Shown here in pieces: positions 29,090-38,931 of a stretch of DNA of 64,000 bases (position 1 is the first letter of the stretch; each line of letters starts with the position of its first letter). A model generated the notes under the pieces. It saw only the letters and a list, made by a program, of their open reading frames with translations, did no database searches and was not told where the DNA came from. A program made the position numbers and the translations under genes. This stretch comes from Niveispirillum lacus. Lineage in GTDB: Bacteria; Pseudomonadota; Alphaproteobacteria; Azospirillales; Azospirillaceae. The stretch is taken from assembly GCF_002251795.1 (NCBI RefSeq), contig NZ_NOXU01000026.1, positions 1-64,000 of the forward strand, read 5' to 3'.

Positions 29090-29349
29090 TTTTTGGTATC
29101 CTTTGTCGGGGTGCCGCCCATGGCGCTGGACATTTGTGACCACATCATTTTCTGGAACTGTTCAATACCCTGCAGCCCCACGGGCAGCCAGGTCTTCATC
29201 ATGGTTTCGGGGTCCATAGCCTTCATATTGGCCGACAACTGATCCTGCATCTGCTGCATCAGGGCTGTCTGCATGGGCTGCACATCAGGCAAACCCAGAA
29301 AGGTCCGGGCTTCTTCGGGTGTGCAATCAATATTGATGGTCACCTTCAT
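29086..29349 (-). CDS. DUF6489 small protein
   Basis: An 87-residue protein beginning MKVTINIDCTPEEARTFLGLPDVQPMQ, the signature of a conserved alphaproteobacterial family of unknown function (DUF6489). It is rich in Met and Gln with an amphipathic helix, and has no signal peptide or membrane segment. ATG 29349 has a strong AAGGAG eight bases upstream, which decides the start. It overlaps the ferredoxin start by four bases and is the first gene of the operon running to parB. Confidence 0.85.
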   Translation of the reverse strand: MKVTINIDCTPEEARTFLGLPDVQPMQTALMQQMQDQLSANMKAMDPETMMKTWLPVGLQGIEQFQKMMWSQMSSAMGGTPTKDTKK

Positions 29350-29480
29350 GGCGCCGGATCTCCTTCTGACGTGCCGTGATTTTTCCTGCACCCTGGGTTT
29401 GACACAAGGATAAACTATCTGTTGTTCACATGCCCGTCATGGATTGGCGCCATGATGGACCACCCGGCAAAGGATGAAAC

Positions 29481-31535
29481 ATGGCCACGCCACCAAACAG
29501 CGCCCATCGCGGCGCCGGCAACCTGCTGTACCGGGAAACCAGCCCCTATCTGCGCCAACATATCGACAATCCCGTGGATTGGATGGGATGGGGTCCAGAG
29601 GCATTGACGAAGGCCAAGGCCGAAGGCAAGCCAATCTTGCTGTCGGTGGGTTATGCCGCCTGCCATTGGTGCCATGTCATGGCCCATGAAAGTTTTGAGC
29701 ACCCTGTCATTGCCTCACTGATGAACAGGCTGTTCGTCAATATCAAGGTGGACCGGGAAGAACGCCCCGATCTTGACCATATCTACCAGCAGGCACTGGC
29801 CCTTCTCGGGCAGCAAGGGGGCTGGCCTTTGACGATGTTCCTGACCCCGGATGGTCATCCTTTCTGGGGCGGAACCTACTTTCCACCTGAACGGCGGTGG
29901 GGGCGTCCTGGCTTTCCTGAAGTCCTGCAGACCGTGGCACAAACCTTTGCCGAAGAACCAGCCAAGGTTCAGCGGAATGTCAAAGCGCTGGCCACAGCCA
30001 TGGATAATCTATCGGCGGGCCGCCCCGGCGAGGCGATCACCGATGATACATTCATTCAAGTCGCCGAACATCTTGCGCAGGAGGTGGACCCCGTCTGGGG
30101 CGGTATCGGGGGGGCCCCCAAATTCCCGCAGCCCGGGATTTTTGAACTGCTGTGGCGGGCCTTCTGCCGCACGGGCCAACCGCACTTTGCCAGCGCGGTC
30201 ATCCAGACCCTGACCCGGATGGGCCAAGGTGGCATCTATGATCATCTGGGCGGCGGTTTTGCCCGCTACGCGGTGGATGCAGAATGGCTGGTCCCGCATT
30301 TTGAAAAGATGCTGTACGACAATGCTCAATTAATCGACCTGATGTTGACTGTCTGGCAAGAGACACGCGACCCATTGCTGAAAGCCCGCATCACCGAAAC
30401 GGCCGATTGGGTACTGGCGGAAATGCGGGCTGAAGGTGGCGGTTTTGCCGCCTCACTGGATGCCGACAGCGAGGGGGAGGAGGGGCGTTTCTATGTCTGG
30501 ACCGACAGGGAAATCCGCCGACTGCTGCCCGCCGACGATGCCGACCTGTTCTGTCGTACCTATGGGGTGACGGAAGAGGGCAACTGGGAAGGTCACACGA
30601 TCCTCAATCGGATGCATGAGGACACACTCGCCGACGACACCGCCGAAGCGACTCTTCAGCGCTGCCGCGCCCTGCTATTGCGGGCACGGGCGTCCCGGGT
30701 GCGCCCCGGCTGGGATGACAAGGTCCTGGCCGATTGGAATGGCATGATGATCGCGGCCCTGGCACGGGCCGGCACGGTGCTTGAGAGAGCCGACTGGCTA
30801 CAGGCCGCGCAAGATGCCTACCGTTTTGTGGTGGCACAAATGACAACCCCTGATGGCCGGTTGCTGCACAGCTACAGAGACCAGCAGGCACGCCATCGCG
30901 GAACCTTGGAAGACCATGCCAACATGGCACGCGCCGGTGTCATCCTGTATGAGATGACGGGGCAGGAAGCGTATCTGACACAGGCCGTGGCCTGGTTGGT
31001 CGAGATCGACCGGCATTTCCGTGATGGCACCGATGGCGGGTATTTCAGCACGGCAGAGGATGCCGATGATCTGATCCGCCGGCCGCGCCACGCCCATGAC
31101 AATGCTGTTCCGTCCGGCAACGGCACCCTGGTTTGGCTGTTCAGCCGATTGTGGTTGATCACCGGTGACGACCAGTGGCGGCAAAAGGCCGATGCCCAGA
31201 TCACCGCCTTTGCGGGCGAGGTGGGGCGGAACTTCTTCCCTCTGGCAGGCTTCCTGAACGGTGTGGACCAGCGCCTGCATGGCCAGTCACTGGTTCTTGT
31301 GGGGCCGATGAATGATCCGGACCTTATTGCCCTGCGTCAGGTAGCATGGGCCAAGTCACGGCCCAATCTGGCCCTGATCCACCATCATGGCGAGGCATCC
31401 GCCTTGTCGTCGACACATCCCGCCGCCGGCAAAATCATGGTTAAAGGGCGCGCAACCGCTTATCTTTGCCAAGCACAGCATTGTTCAGCCCCGGTGACGG
31501 TCGCCACAGATCTGGCGGCCCTTCTGGGCGGATGA
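29481..31535 (+). CDS. Thioredoxin-domain protein, DUF255 (YyaL/SPATA20 family)
   Basis: A 684-residue protein. The N-terminal thioredoxin-like DUF255 domain includes [10 protein letters not shown] with CxxC at about 61-64, and [24 protein letters not shown]. The C-terminal part is an (alpha/alpha)6 glycosidase-like toroid with [31 protein letters not shown]. The family is widely conserved (YyaL in Bacillus, SPATA20 in mammals) but its biochemical role is not established. ATG 29481 has AAAGGATGAAAC upstream. The gene is divergent from the DUF6489 operon. Confidence 0.93.
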   Translation: MATPPNSAHRGAGNLLYRETSPYLRQHIDNPVDWMGWGPEALTKAKAEGKPILLSVGYAACHWCHVMAHESFEHPVIASLMNRLFVNIKVDREERPDLDHIYQQALALLGQQGGWPLTMFLTPDGHPFWGGTYFPPERRWGRPGFPEVLQTVAQTFAEEPAKVQRNVKALATAMDNLSAGRPGEAITDDTFIQVAEHLAQEVDPVWGGIGGAPKFPQPGIFELLWRAFCRTGQPHFASAVIQTLTRMGQGGIYDHLGGGFARYAVDAEWLVPHFEKMLYDNAQLIDLMLTVWQETRDPLLKARITETADWVLAEMRAEGGGFAASLDADSEGEEGRFYVWTDREIRRLLPADDADLFCRTYGVTEEGNWEGHTILNRMHEDTLADDTAEATLQRCRALLLRARASRVRPGWDDKVLADWNGMMIAALARAGTVLERADWLQAAQDAYRFVVAQMTTPDGRLLHSYRDQQARHRGTLEDHANMARAGVILYEMTGQEAYLTQAVAWLVEIDRHFRDGTDGGYFSTAEDADDLIRRPRHAHDNAVPSGNGTLVWLFSRLWLITGDDQWRQKADAQITAFAGEVGRNFFPLAGFLNGVDQRLHGQSLVLVGPMNDPDLIALRQVAWAKSRPNLALIHHHGEASALSSTHPAAGKIMVKGRATAYLCQAQHCSAPVTVATDLAALLGG

Positions 31536-31580
31536 TCATCCGCTCCATTTCATCTGTACATTCACAGGAAGGATATCCCG

Positions 31581-32273
31581 ATGCCTGATGTTTCGATCCA
31601 ATCCCCCGACGGTAATTTCAGTGCCTATCTGGCCACCCCGGCCAGCGGCGAAGGCCCCGGCATTGTAGTGATCCAGGAAATTTTCGGTGTGAACGCCAAT
31701 CTGCGCGCCATTGCCGACAAATATGCCGAAGCGGGCTATTTTGCCATCGCCCCTGACCTGTTCTGGCGCCAGGAACCCGGTGTGCAGATCACGGATCAGA
31801 CCGAGGCAGAATGGCAGAAAGCATTCCAGCTTTATCAGGGATTTAATGAGGTGAAGGGCGTGGAAGATCTCGCCACGACGCTGGCGTTCATCCGCCACTA
31901 TCCCGGCGTCACCGGCAAGGTCGGCTGTGTTGGCTTCTGCCTGGGTGGCAAACTGGCCTATCTGATGGCCACTCGCACCGATATCGATGCTTCCGTCTCC
32001 TATTACGGGGTGGGGATCGACAAGGATGTGGCAGAGGTTCCAGCCATTACCAAACCGCTGCTGCTGCATATTGCTGCGCTGGATGGCTTTGTCCCGCCTG
32101 ACGCACAGAATGCCATCAAGCAGGCCGTTGCCGGCAATTTCCTGGTGGAAGTGCATGTCTATCCGGAACGCGACCATGCCTTCACCCGGATCGGCGGCAA
32201 ACATTACCATGACGCAGATGCCCTTTTGGCCCATGGCCGTTCGGCCGCGTTTTTTAAGAAGCATCTGGGCTGA
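31581..32273 (+). CDS. Dienelactone hydrolase family protein
   Basis: A 230-residue alpha/beta hydrolase with a cysteine nucleophile in VGFCLGGKLAY, the DLH family hallmark, and a late HVYPERDHAFTRIGG with the catalytic His. The start MPDVSIQSPDGNFSAYLATPASG and IVVIQEIFGVNANLR are typical of carboxymethylenebutenolidase-like enzymes. It may act on dienelactones or other lactones and esters; the physiological substrate is unclear. It follows the DUF255 gene by 45 bp and has AGGAAGGA as a ribosome site. Confidence 0.9.
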   Translation: MPDVSIQSPDGNFSAYLATPASGEGPGIVVIQEIFGVNANLRAIADKYAEAGYFAIAPDLFWRQEPGVQITDQTEAEWQKAFQLYQGFNEVKGVEDLATTLAFIRHYPGVTGKVGCVGFCLGGKLAYLMATRTDIDASVSYYGVGIDKDVAEVPAITKPLLLHIAALDGFVPPDAQNAIKQAVAGNFLVEVHVYPERDHAFTRIGGKHYHDADALLAHGRSAAFFKKHLG

Positions 32274-32329
32274 GTGATGGCCCGGCCGGGATGCGGGGCC
32301 CCCCATCCCGGCCCAGTGCAGGAAAAGAC

Positions 32330-33304
32330 ATGACCCACGCCATCACTGTTGAACAGACGGGCGGGCCTGACATGCTGCGTTGGCAGACGGTCAATCTGCC
32401 ACAGCCCGGACCGGGGCAGGCCTTAATCCGGCACACGGCCATCGGTCTGAACTTTATTGATATCTACTATCGCACTGGCCTGTATCCCGCCCCGCTTCCC
32501 TTTACCCCTGGCATGGAAGGGGCAGGTATTGTTGAAGCGGTGGGCGAGGGGGTGACGGATATCCAGCCGGGTGACCGCGTGGGGTATGGTCAGTCCCCCC
32601 TGGGTGCCTATGCGCAGCGACGCCTGATCCCGGCGGATAAGTTAATTCGTCTACCAGACTGGATCGGGGATGAGGTGGCGGCGGCCCTGCTCTTGCAGGG
32701 GCTGACAGCGCAATATCTGGTGCGACAGACTTTTCCCGTGAACCCGGGACATATCGTGTTGATCCATGCTGCGGCCGGTGGTGTCGGCCTGCTGGCCTGT
32801 CAATGGGCCAGGGCGCTTGGCGCCACTGTCATCGGAACGGTTGGATCGGTAGAAAAAGCCACCCTGGCCGCCAACCATGGCTGCCACCATGTCATCCTTT
32901 ACCGGGAAGAGGATCTGGTTGTGCGCGTGCGGGAGATCACGGGCGGTCAAGGTGTTGATGTCGTTTTCGACGGGGTCGGCAAGGATACGTTCGACCGGTC
33001 GCTGGACTGCCTGCGCCGGCGTGGCCTGATGGTCAGCTACGGCAATGCCTCAGGCCCGGTACCACCCTTCGATATCAGCCTGCTCAATCGTAAGGGTGGG
33101 CTGTTCCTGACCCGGCCATCGGTGCAGCACTATGCCGGCACGCGGGCCGAATTGCTGGCCATGGCCGACGAGTTGTTCACTATGGTCAGGGCAGGGCAGG
33201 TGGTGGTGAATATCCATCAGCGTTTTGCGCTGCGTGACGTGGCCGAAGCCCACCGCGCCTTGGAGGCCAGGGCCACAACCGGCGCCACAGTGCTGATCCC
33301 GTAA
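32330..33304 (+). CDS. Quinone oxidoreductase (zinc-free MDR family)
   Basis: A 324-residue NADPH:quinone reductase of the medium-chain dehydrogenase family. Signatures are GLNFIDIYYRTGLYP, the nucleotide-binding AAAGGVGLLACQWAR with GTVGS, and PSVQHY. No zinc-binding cysteine set is present, as in E. coli QorA. It probably does one-electron reduction or NADPH-dependent quinone or enone reduction. ATG 32330 is chosen with AGGAAAAGAC upstream. The DLH gene is 56 bp ahead. Confidence 0.92.
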   Translation: MTHAITVEQTGGPDMLRWQTVNLPQPGPGQALIRHTAIGLNFIDIYYRTGLYPAPLPFTPGMEGAGIVEAVGEGVTDIQPGDRVGYGQSPLGAYAQRRLIPADKLIRLPDWIGDEVAAALLLQGLTAQYLVRQTFPVNPGHIVLIHAAAGGVGLLACQWARALGATVIGTVGSVEKATLAANHGCHHVILYREEDLVVRVREITGGQGVDVVFDGVGKDTFDRSLDCLRRRGLMVSYGNASGPVPPFDISLLNRKGGLFLTRPSVQHYAGTRAELLAMADELFTMVRAGQVVVNIHQRFALRDVAEAHRALEARATTGATVLIP

Positions 33305-33317
33305 GGGCAGGGGGTGA

Positions 33318-35156
33318 TCACACCTCTTTGACCCACTGATCAACCACCTGTTCCAGAACCGACAACGGCAATGATCCATTGCCTAAGATGGTGTCATGGA
33401 AGCGTTTAATGTCAAACCGGCGGCCCAGTCGCTGTTTGGCCTCTTCCCGCAGAACCAGAATTTTCTGCATCCCGATGTAATAGGCACAGGCTTGGCCGGG
33501 ATAAACGATATACCGATCCACCTCACGTTCCGCCACCTCGCGGGTGAACGCGGAATTGGCCACGAAATAATCAATGGCCTGAACCCGTGTCCAGCGTTTG
33601 GCATGGATGCCCGTGTCCATAACCAGGCGCAACGCCCGCCACAAGGCAAAGGTCAACCGGCCGAAATCGGAATAAGGATCGGCATAGAAACCCAGCTCCT
33701 TGGGCAACCGTTCTGAATAAAGGCCCCAGCCTTCGACATAGGCGGTGTGGAAGTCATGCCGGCGGAAGTCGGGCAGGCCCGTCGCTTCCTGCGCCAGGGC
33801 GATCTGCATATGGTGGCCCGGAATACCTTCATGAAAGGCCAGAACCTCCATCTGCCAGATCGGCATCTCTTTCATGTTGGACAGGTTCACATAATAGATG
33901 CCGGGTCGTGAGCCATCGGCGGCCGGTTGGCCATACCGGGCGATGGTGGAACTGGCCTCGCGATAGCGCTCAAACCGCTGGACCACCAGGGGTGCTTTGG
34001 GCTTCAGATTGAACTGGCCATCCAGGACCTGCTTCACCCGGTCCAGGATCAGGTTCGCGCCCTTGATATAGGCTTCCCGCCCAGCATCATCATCGGCGAA
34101 ATAGAACTGACGGTCGGTACGCAGGAAATGGTTAAAGGCCTGCAGATCGCCCTTAAAGCCGACCTGGTCTTTGATTGTCTCCATTTCCGCATGGATGCGC
34201 TTCACCTCGGCCAAACCCAAGGCGTGAACATCCGTTGGATTGAGGGGCAAGGTCGTATGTCGGGAGAGGCAATGTTGATAATAGGCTTCGCCATCGGGCA
34301 GTTTCCAAACCCCATCACGGTCATCAGCCTTGGCCAGAACCGCCTCCATGGCCGCCGCCAGCCGCGTCCAGGCGGCGGCAAAGCGGGTAGACAACAGTGT
34401 TTCTGCTTCCGCCAGCAACGCGGTCTTCTCGGCGTCCGGCAGGTCCAGCGCCGATACTTTGGCCCGAAAACCAGCCAGCAGGCTCGCCTCTGCCGCCGCA
34501 TTCGCCACAAAGGGACGCCCGGTCAAGACGGCACGGGTGGTGGCCAAGGCCTTTTCCATGGAAAAGCGCGGGGCAATAACGCCGTTCTCAGCCCGCACTT
34601 GCAGCGCCTGGATCAGTTGGTCAACCGGTTGATCGATCCGGGCAACGCGGGCCAGCCAGGCCTGGGCACCGGCCTGGTCCCGGACTGGGTGATACGTGGT
34701 CAGGGTATCAATAATGTCGCTGTGCCGGCCGTTAAAATGGTCAGTAGGATAGTCATGGCTGCGCCAACGGGCAGCGGACAGCTTTGCTTCCGCCTGATAC
34801 TCCCACAGTGCCTTGTTCAGGCGTCCTTCGGGGGACAGGCCCGCATCAGGAAAGTCCCGGCGCAGGGTGGCCAGATCAGCGCGCAGCGCAGCATCATCGG
34901 CGGCAACGGCGGCATCGGAAAGATCGTCCCAGGCACCCTGATCGCCCGGTAAACCCAAAGCGGTGCGCAGCTCCGGCGATTTCGCAGCCTGACGGGCAAA
35001 AGCTTTGGCAAAAAACGCGTCCAATGCCGGATCAGCGGTGGTGGCGCGGGCCGGGCCGGTCAGCAGACCACCCACCAGGTTCCACGCGGCGAGGCCACAG
35101 CACGAACAGAGAAAGCCGCGACGCCCCATCACCGCATTGCTGCCGCTGACACCCAT
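33318..35156 (-). CDS. DUF885 family exported peptidase-like protein
   Basis: A 612-residue protein with a probable Tat signal (GRRGFLCSCCGLAAW) and a DUF885 domain. The metallopeptidase-like motif HEGIPGHHMQIA and a nearby conserved YVEGWGLYSERL fit a zinc-dependent carboxypeptidase-like fold. The family is common in proteobacteria and its substrates are little known. ATG 35156 was chosen because GGGGAG is eight bases upstream and the leader then begins with MGVSGSNAVMGRR. A cysteine-rich C-x-C-C sits inside the signal sequence. It is convergent with the quinone reductase gene. Confidence 0.9.
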   Translation of the reverse strand: MGVSGSNAVMGRRGFLCSCCGLAAWNLVGGLLTGPARATTADPALDAFFAKAFARQAAKSPELRTALGLPGDQGAWDDLSDAAVAADDAALRADLATLRRDFPDAGLSPEGRLNKALWEYQAEAKLSAARWRSHDYPTDHFNGRHSDIIDTLTTYHPVRDQAGAQAWLARVARIDQPVDQLIQALQVRAENGVIAPRFSMEKALATTRAVLTGRPFVANAAAEASLLAGFRAKVSALDLPDAEKTALLAEAETLLSTRFAAAWTRLAAAMEAVLAKADDRDGVWKLPDGEAYYQHCLSRHTTLPLNPTDVHALGLAEVKRIHAEMETIKDQVGFKGDLQAFNHFLRTDRQFYFADDDAGREAYIKGANLILDRVKQVLDGQFNLKPKAPLVVQRFERYREASSTIARYGQPAADGSRPGIYYVNLSNMKEMPIWQMEVLAFHEGIPGHHMQIALAQEATGLPDFRRHDFHTAYVEGWGLYSERLPKELGFYADPYSDFGRLTFALWRALRLVMDTGIHAKRWTRVQAIDYFVANSAFTREVAEREVDRYIVYPGQACAYYIGMQKILVLREEAKQRLGRRFDIKRFHDTILGNGSLPLSVLEQVVDQWVKEV

Positions 35157-35255
35157 CACCGCATCTCCCCGTTCTGACGATAAGCGGGAAGAGTGGCGCA
35201 AGGTCGGAGAAGGGGCAATAGCGGCGCAAAGCCGACCTGTGCGCCCCTGCCAGTT

Positions 35256-36206
35256 TTACCGTGTGGCCGCGTACCGGGCTTCCATCGCGTCCCATAGAAC
35301 GGATTCCAGTGCCGACCCATCCAACTGGTTGATCTGCTGGATGCCGGTAGGGCTGGTGACATTGATCTCTGTCAGATAATCCCCGATGACATCGATACCA
35401 ACAAAGATCATGCCTTGCGCACGCAAGGTGGGGCCGATCGCCTCGCAAATCTCCTGCTCTCGCCGGGTCAACTGGGTTTTGCCGGCACTCCCCCCAGCAT
35501 GGAAATTTGCCCGCGCTTCGCCATCCTGGGGGATGCGTGACACGGCACCGGCGGGTTTGCCATCGATCAGGATGATGCGTTTGTCGCCCTTACGAATCTC
35601 CGGCAGATATTTTTGTACAATGATCGGCTCGCGGTAAAGCTGGGTGAAGGTTTCCAGCAGGGCGCCCAGATTCTCATCATCGGGTTTCACGTGAAACACA
35701 CCCGAACCACCGTTACCGAACAAGGGCTTAACAATAATGTCCTTCCATTCCGCACGGGCAGCCAGCACCTCTTCCGCCGACGATGTGATCACGGTTGGCG
35801 GCATCAGATCGGGAAAATGGGTAACAAACAGCTTTTCGGGTGCGTTGCGCACCGCGGCCGGGTCATTCACCACCAGGGTCTTGGGGTGGATATGTTCCAG
35901 CAGATGGGTGGCGGTGATATAGGCCATGTCGAAGGGTGGGTCCTGCCGCATCAACACCATGTCCATGGTCGACAGGTCGATTACTTCTGCCGCGCCCATG
36001 GCGTGATGATTACCGCGTTCACGGCGGACCTGCATCGGGCGCACCTTGGCGAACAGCCTGTTGCCACGCAGGGCCAGATCACGGGGGTGATAATGCCACA
36101 GCGTATGGCCGCGACGCTGAGCCTCCAGCGCCATCATAAACGTGCTGTCGGTATCGATGTTGATGGACTCGATCGGGTCCATCTGGATGGCGACCTTCAG
36201 GGTCAT
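35256..36206 (-). CDS. gshB: Glutathione synthetase
   Basis: A 316-residue ATP-grasp ligase joining gamma-glutamylcysteine and glycine to make glutathione. N-terminal MTLKVAIQMDPIESINIDTDSTF is the classic start. IIVKPLFGNGGSGVFHV and the C-terminal FVGIDVIGDYLTEINVTSPTG are ATP- and metal-binding regions. ATG 36206 is used; a longer frame upstream adds an arginine-rich segment not seen in the family. A one-mismatch parS site lies inside the coding sequence (35683-35698). gshA is not in the window. Confidence 0.96.
   Translation of the reverse strand: MTLKVAIQMDPIESINIDTDSTFMMALEAQRRGHTLWHYHPRDLALRGNRLFAKVRPMQVRRERGNHHAMGAAEVIDLSTMDMVLMRQDPPFDMAYITATHLLEHIHPKTLVVNDPAAVRNAPEKLFVTHFPDLMPPTVITSSAEEVLAARAEWKDIIVKPLFGNGGSGVFHVKPDDENLGALLETFTQLYREPIIVQKYLPEIRKGDKRIILIDGKPAGAVSRIPQDGEARANFHAGGSAGKTQLTRREQEICEAIGPTLRAQGMIFVGIDVIGDYLTEINVTSPTGIQQINQLDGSALESVLWDAMEARYAATR
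35683..35698. promoter_or_regulatory. parS site 3, one mismatch
   Basis: GGTTTCACGTGAAACA has the perfect 14-bp core of parS and differs from the consensus only at the first position (G for T). It lies within gshB, about 8 kb from the putative oriC and 12 kb from parB, so it may extend the ParB loading zone toward the origin. Confidence 0.8.
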
Positions 36207-36297
36207 GTCAGAATGTCTCCGGCCAGCGGAAATGAAGAGAGCGGCAGGAAAGCATAAGCGCCGTCGCAACACCATGCGCGACGTCACAGGGCAGAGA

Positions 36298-37176
36298 TTA
36301 AATCAGGCGACTGCGCAATTGCCGCAGCAACGTGCGCGTATGATCCAATAATTGTGCCGAAGCGCCCCGTTCCTCACCGATACGCAAAAACACCTCGAAC
36401 GCCGCGATGCCAGCGGTCAAGTTGCCCAGATGGGCATTCAACAGGCCAGACTCCCGCCACAGACCAATATGGTCTGGGGCGAACAGCAACATGTCCTCGA
36501 TCACGGCAAGGGCCTTTTGAGGCTGATCTGTCGACAGGTGGCGAAGTTTAAGGTTGTTTTGCAGGCGCAGCAGAATCTCGCGGTTCGACACAGGCGCATA
36601 ATGATCGGGTGTCAACTCTGCCTCGATGCCGGCGGTCTGTTTTAACATGTCGCGCAATTCACGCGGTCCCAAAGGAGCGGCACCGCTGAACGGGTCAATA
36701 ATCTGCCGACCACCGGCATAATCGAGACGCAGCAAGAAATGACCCGGGAAATTCAGCCCCAATATTTCCCAGCCCTGGGCGCGGGCCGCCTGGATCAGCA
36801 AGATGCCAAGGGAGACGGGCAAACCCCGACGCCGGTCAATAACCCTGACCAGATTGGCGTTCTGCAAATCCTCATAGGTTTCGCGATCACCGGTATACCC
36901 GTGCAGATCCAACAACTGGCCCAGCGCGATGACCCGTTGCGACAGGTCATCGGGTACATCCCGTATCAATCGGCCAAGGTCTGTCCCCAATTGTGCCAGA
37001 TGGGATCGATAGGGGGCCAGATCGGCGGGATAATCCACAATGGCCAGCGCCAACGCGGCTTCGCCTAAATCAATATCGGCATCCACCTTGTTACCAAGGC
37101 GGCGCAGATAATCCAGGGCCTGTTGGCGCGGCGTCACGGGCGCACTGCTCGTTTCTGGTTCAATCGCGCTTCCCAT
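36298..37176 (-). CDS. SirB1 family transglutaminase-like/TPR protein
   Basis: A 292-residue protein of the SirB1 family, with a transglutaminase-like N-terminal region (DRRRGLPVSLGILLIQAARAQGWEILGLNFPGHFLLRL) and TPR-like helices at the C-terminus (LLRLQNNLKLRHLSTDQPQKAL). Family members in enterobacteria lie near prmC and kdsA; their role is unclear. The RGLPVSL motif precedes the region that carries the transglutaminase cysteine in other proteins, but here no cysteine is visible at that place. ATG 37176 is used in preference to an upstream ATG at 37287. Confidence 0.85.
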   Translation of the reverse strand: MGSAIEPETSSAPVTPRQQALDYLRRLGNKVDADIDLGEAALALAIVDYPADLAPYRSHLAQLGTDLGRLIRDVPDDLSQRVIALGQLLDLHGYTGDRETYEDLQNANLVRVIDRRRGLPVSLGILLIQAARAQGWEILGLNFPGHFLLRLDYAGGRQIIDPFSGAAPLGPRELRDMLKQTAGIEAELTPDHYAPVSNREILLRLQNNLKLRHLSTDQPQKALAVIEDMLLFAPDHIGLWRESGLLNAHLGNLTAGIAAFEVFLRIGEERGASAQLLDHTRTLLRQLRSRLI

Positions 37177-37303
37177 AGCGCAGCCAGGGCCGGGGTGTCG
37201 AGCCTTTCGGCATGACCCCGCTTGACGTCTGGTCTGCCCGGCGCATTGCCATATTGCCTTGGTAAGGGCATTCGCTCTAGATAACACTCATCCCGATATA
37301 GGA

Positions 37304-37318
37304 TTAAGGGATCGTTAA
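37304..37318. promoter_or_regulatory. Candidate CtrA box (TTAA-N7-TTAA)
   Basis: TTAAGGGATCGTTAA matches exactly the TTAA-N7-TTAA consensus of the alphaproteobacterial cell-cycle regulator CtrA. It lies 30 bp before the TetR gene ATG, a position at which CtrA could block or activate the promoter. Chance occurrence is possible, because the motif has only eight fixed bases. Confidence 0.45.
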
Positions 37319-37348
37319 GTCAGTAACCTTTGTTTCTGGAAGAACACG

Positions 37349-38011
37349 ATGTCGGTCTCCTCCTCGATCGCCAAGGAACAGGAAAGCGAATTTCAGGGTT
37401 CGCGTGTCCGGCAGACGCCAAAAAGCATCGCCACACACCAACGTATCATCGAAGCTGCCATACGTTGCTTCCTGGAAATCGGCTATCACCGCACCACCAC
37501 GTCGGAAATTGCCAAGCAGGCCCGGGTAACGCGCGGTGCGGTTCAATATTACTTTCCTACGACACCGGAAGTGCTGCGCGCCACGGTCGACCATATCATC
37601 CAGGGCTTTACCACCGAATATGCGACCGCGACGGCCAATGTCGCGCATGAGGGCGGGGAGGGGCTGGACCAAGGTATCGATGCGCTGTGGCATGCCGCGC
37701 ACAGCCCATTGTGGACTGCCTGGAAAGAACTGGAGGCTGCGGCACGCACAGAACCCGAGCTGGCCGCAATCATGGGACCGGCCAAAGCTGCCTTTGCTGC
37801 CCGCTGGGAGCAGACAGCAAAAGACCTGTACGGGTCATTTCTGGTGGCTGATCCGGTAAAGTTTGAAATGGGGCGGCACCTGGCTTGGCAATTCCTGCAG
37901 GGGCTGGCCAGCAGTCGCTTCACCCATACCGAAGAAGACCAGATGGTCAAGGCGCGCCTATTGGCGGAATTCAAACGTCTGATGCGCCAGTATTGGGGGC
38001 TTGAGGGCTGA
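37349..38011 (+). CDS. TetR family transcriptional regulator
   Basis: A 220-residue regulator. The N-terminal HTH is canonical: THQRIIEAAIRCFLEIGYHRTTTSEIAKQARVTRGAVQYYFPTTPEVL, with the recognition helix in TRGAVQYYF. The C-terminal ligand domain is helical and unassigned. A 17-residue tail precedes the HTH. It stands alone, with no adjacent efflux or metabolic operon that would reveal its target; the divergent SirB1 gene is the nearest candidate. A CtrA-like box lies in the upstream region. Confidence 0.92.
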   Translation: MSVSSSIAKEQESEFQGSRVRQTPKSIATHQRIIEAAIRCFLEIGYHRTTTSEIAKQARVTRGAVQYYFPTTPEVLRATVDHIIQGFTTEYATATANVAHEGGEGLDQGIDALWHAAHSPLWTAWKELEAAARTEPELAAIMGPAKAAFAARWEQTAKDLYGSFLVADPVKFEMGRHLAWQFLQGLASSRFTHTEEDQMVKARLLAEFKRLMRQYWGLEG

Positions 38012-38452
38012 GCCATCCGCACGCCACAACGCCCGGGGTCATTGCCTCACCGGCCAATCGCGGTGCGTCAGGCGCTTCATGCGACCATGACCATGGCGGC
38101 CAGCAGGACGGCGGCGGGCCCGCTACCAGTTGCGTCTGATGTTAACCGAGGCCGGCCCCAACCTGGACTGGTGGCCGCTGTCTGCCCCCCGGTGCGGGAT
38201 GGACAATGATCAGGATCTGCACAAGCGGGCACTGGCTGGCCGCCATTGTGGCCCTTGCCGGACAGGCTTGCGGAATCCCCAGGAAAACTGTTTTCGCAGA
38301 AAGACTTACCCTTGCGCAGCCGCCCCGGCTGGGGCAATCTTCCTTGGTTAAACAAAGGTGGCCGACGGCCCATGACCTTCGGCCCGGCCGCCGGTCAGTC
38401 TGTGAAGGTCGGGTCTCTAGAAGGCTACAGGTCCCAGGGGGGATAAACAGGC
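38012..38452. other. Intergenic region before ihfB, no gene seen
   Basis: These 441 bp carry no convincing coding frame. They include a small stem, GCCCC/GGGGC (38322-38335), and an AT-richer section (TTGGTTAAACAAAGG) at about 38345. It probably contains the ihfB promoter region, although no consensus -35/-10 pair stands out. Confidence 0.6.
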
Positions 38453-38737
38453 ATGACCAAGTCGGAACTGATCCAGCGACTGGCCGAACGTAACCCGCAC
38501 CTCTATCAGCGGGACGTCGAAAAGATTGTGACCACGATCTTTGACGAGATCACGGAAGCATTGGCCCGAGGCGACCGGGTTGAATTGCGCGGCTTCGGTG
38601 CCTTCTCCGTCAAACGGCGCGACGCCCGCACAGGCCGCAACCCGCGGACGGGTGAAAGTGTGGATGTCGATGAAAAGGTCATCCCCTTCTTCAAGACCGG
38701 CAAACAGTTACGCGAACGGCTGAACACCGACGAGTGA
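38453..38737 (+). CDS. ihfB: Integration host factor beta subunit
   Basis: A 94-residue histone-like DNA-bending protein, the same length as E. coli IHF beta. The start [11 protein letters not shown] is characteristic of the beta subunit, followed by [26 protein letters not shown] with the DNA-intercalating beta-arm and its proline. The C-terminus [16 protein letters not shown] is typical. IHF functions in replication initiation, transcription and recombination; it binds near origins in alphaproteobacteria such as Caulobacter. ihfA lies elsewhere. The oriC region is 5 kb away. Confidence 0.96.
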   Translation: MTKSELIQRLAERNPHLYQRDVEKIVTTIFDEITEALARGDRVELRGFGAFSVKRRDARTGRNPRTGESVDVDEKVIPFFKTGKQLRERLNTDE

Positions 38738-38862
38738 CGGGTTCTGGACGCACCAAACTGGCTGACCTGACGCATGAGGCGGGGCCGCCGCAGAGGCCTG
38801 TTCCGCTGTGCCGTTCGGTTGCTGTGTCGGACGTGCCAATCTCGGGCACGGGTAAATTCCAT

Positions 38863-38896
38863 AAAAAACCCCGCCGACCCTGGGGGTGGCGGGGTT
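38863..38896 (-). terminator. Rho-independent terminator for the nitroreductase gene
   Basis: On the minus strand, AACCCCGCC (38896-38888) pairs perfectly with GGCGGGGTT (38875-38867), followed by a T-run (A-run on the plus strand, 38863-38868). It lies about 35 nt after the minus-strand stop at 38932. The stem may also terminate ihfB transcription from the other side. Confidence 0.85.
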
Positions 38897-38931
38897 GGAG
38901 CCTATGGCAGCCGTTCAGCCAGCCCGTGAAA

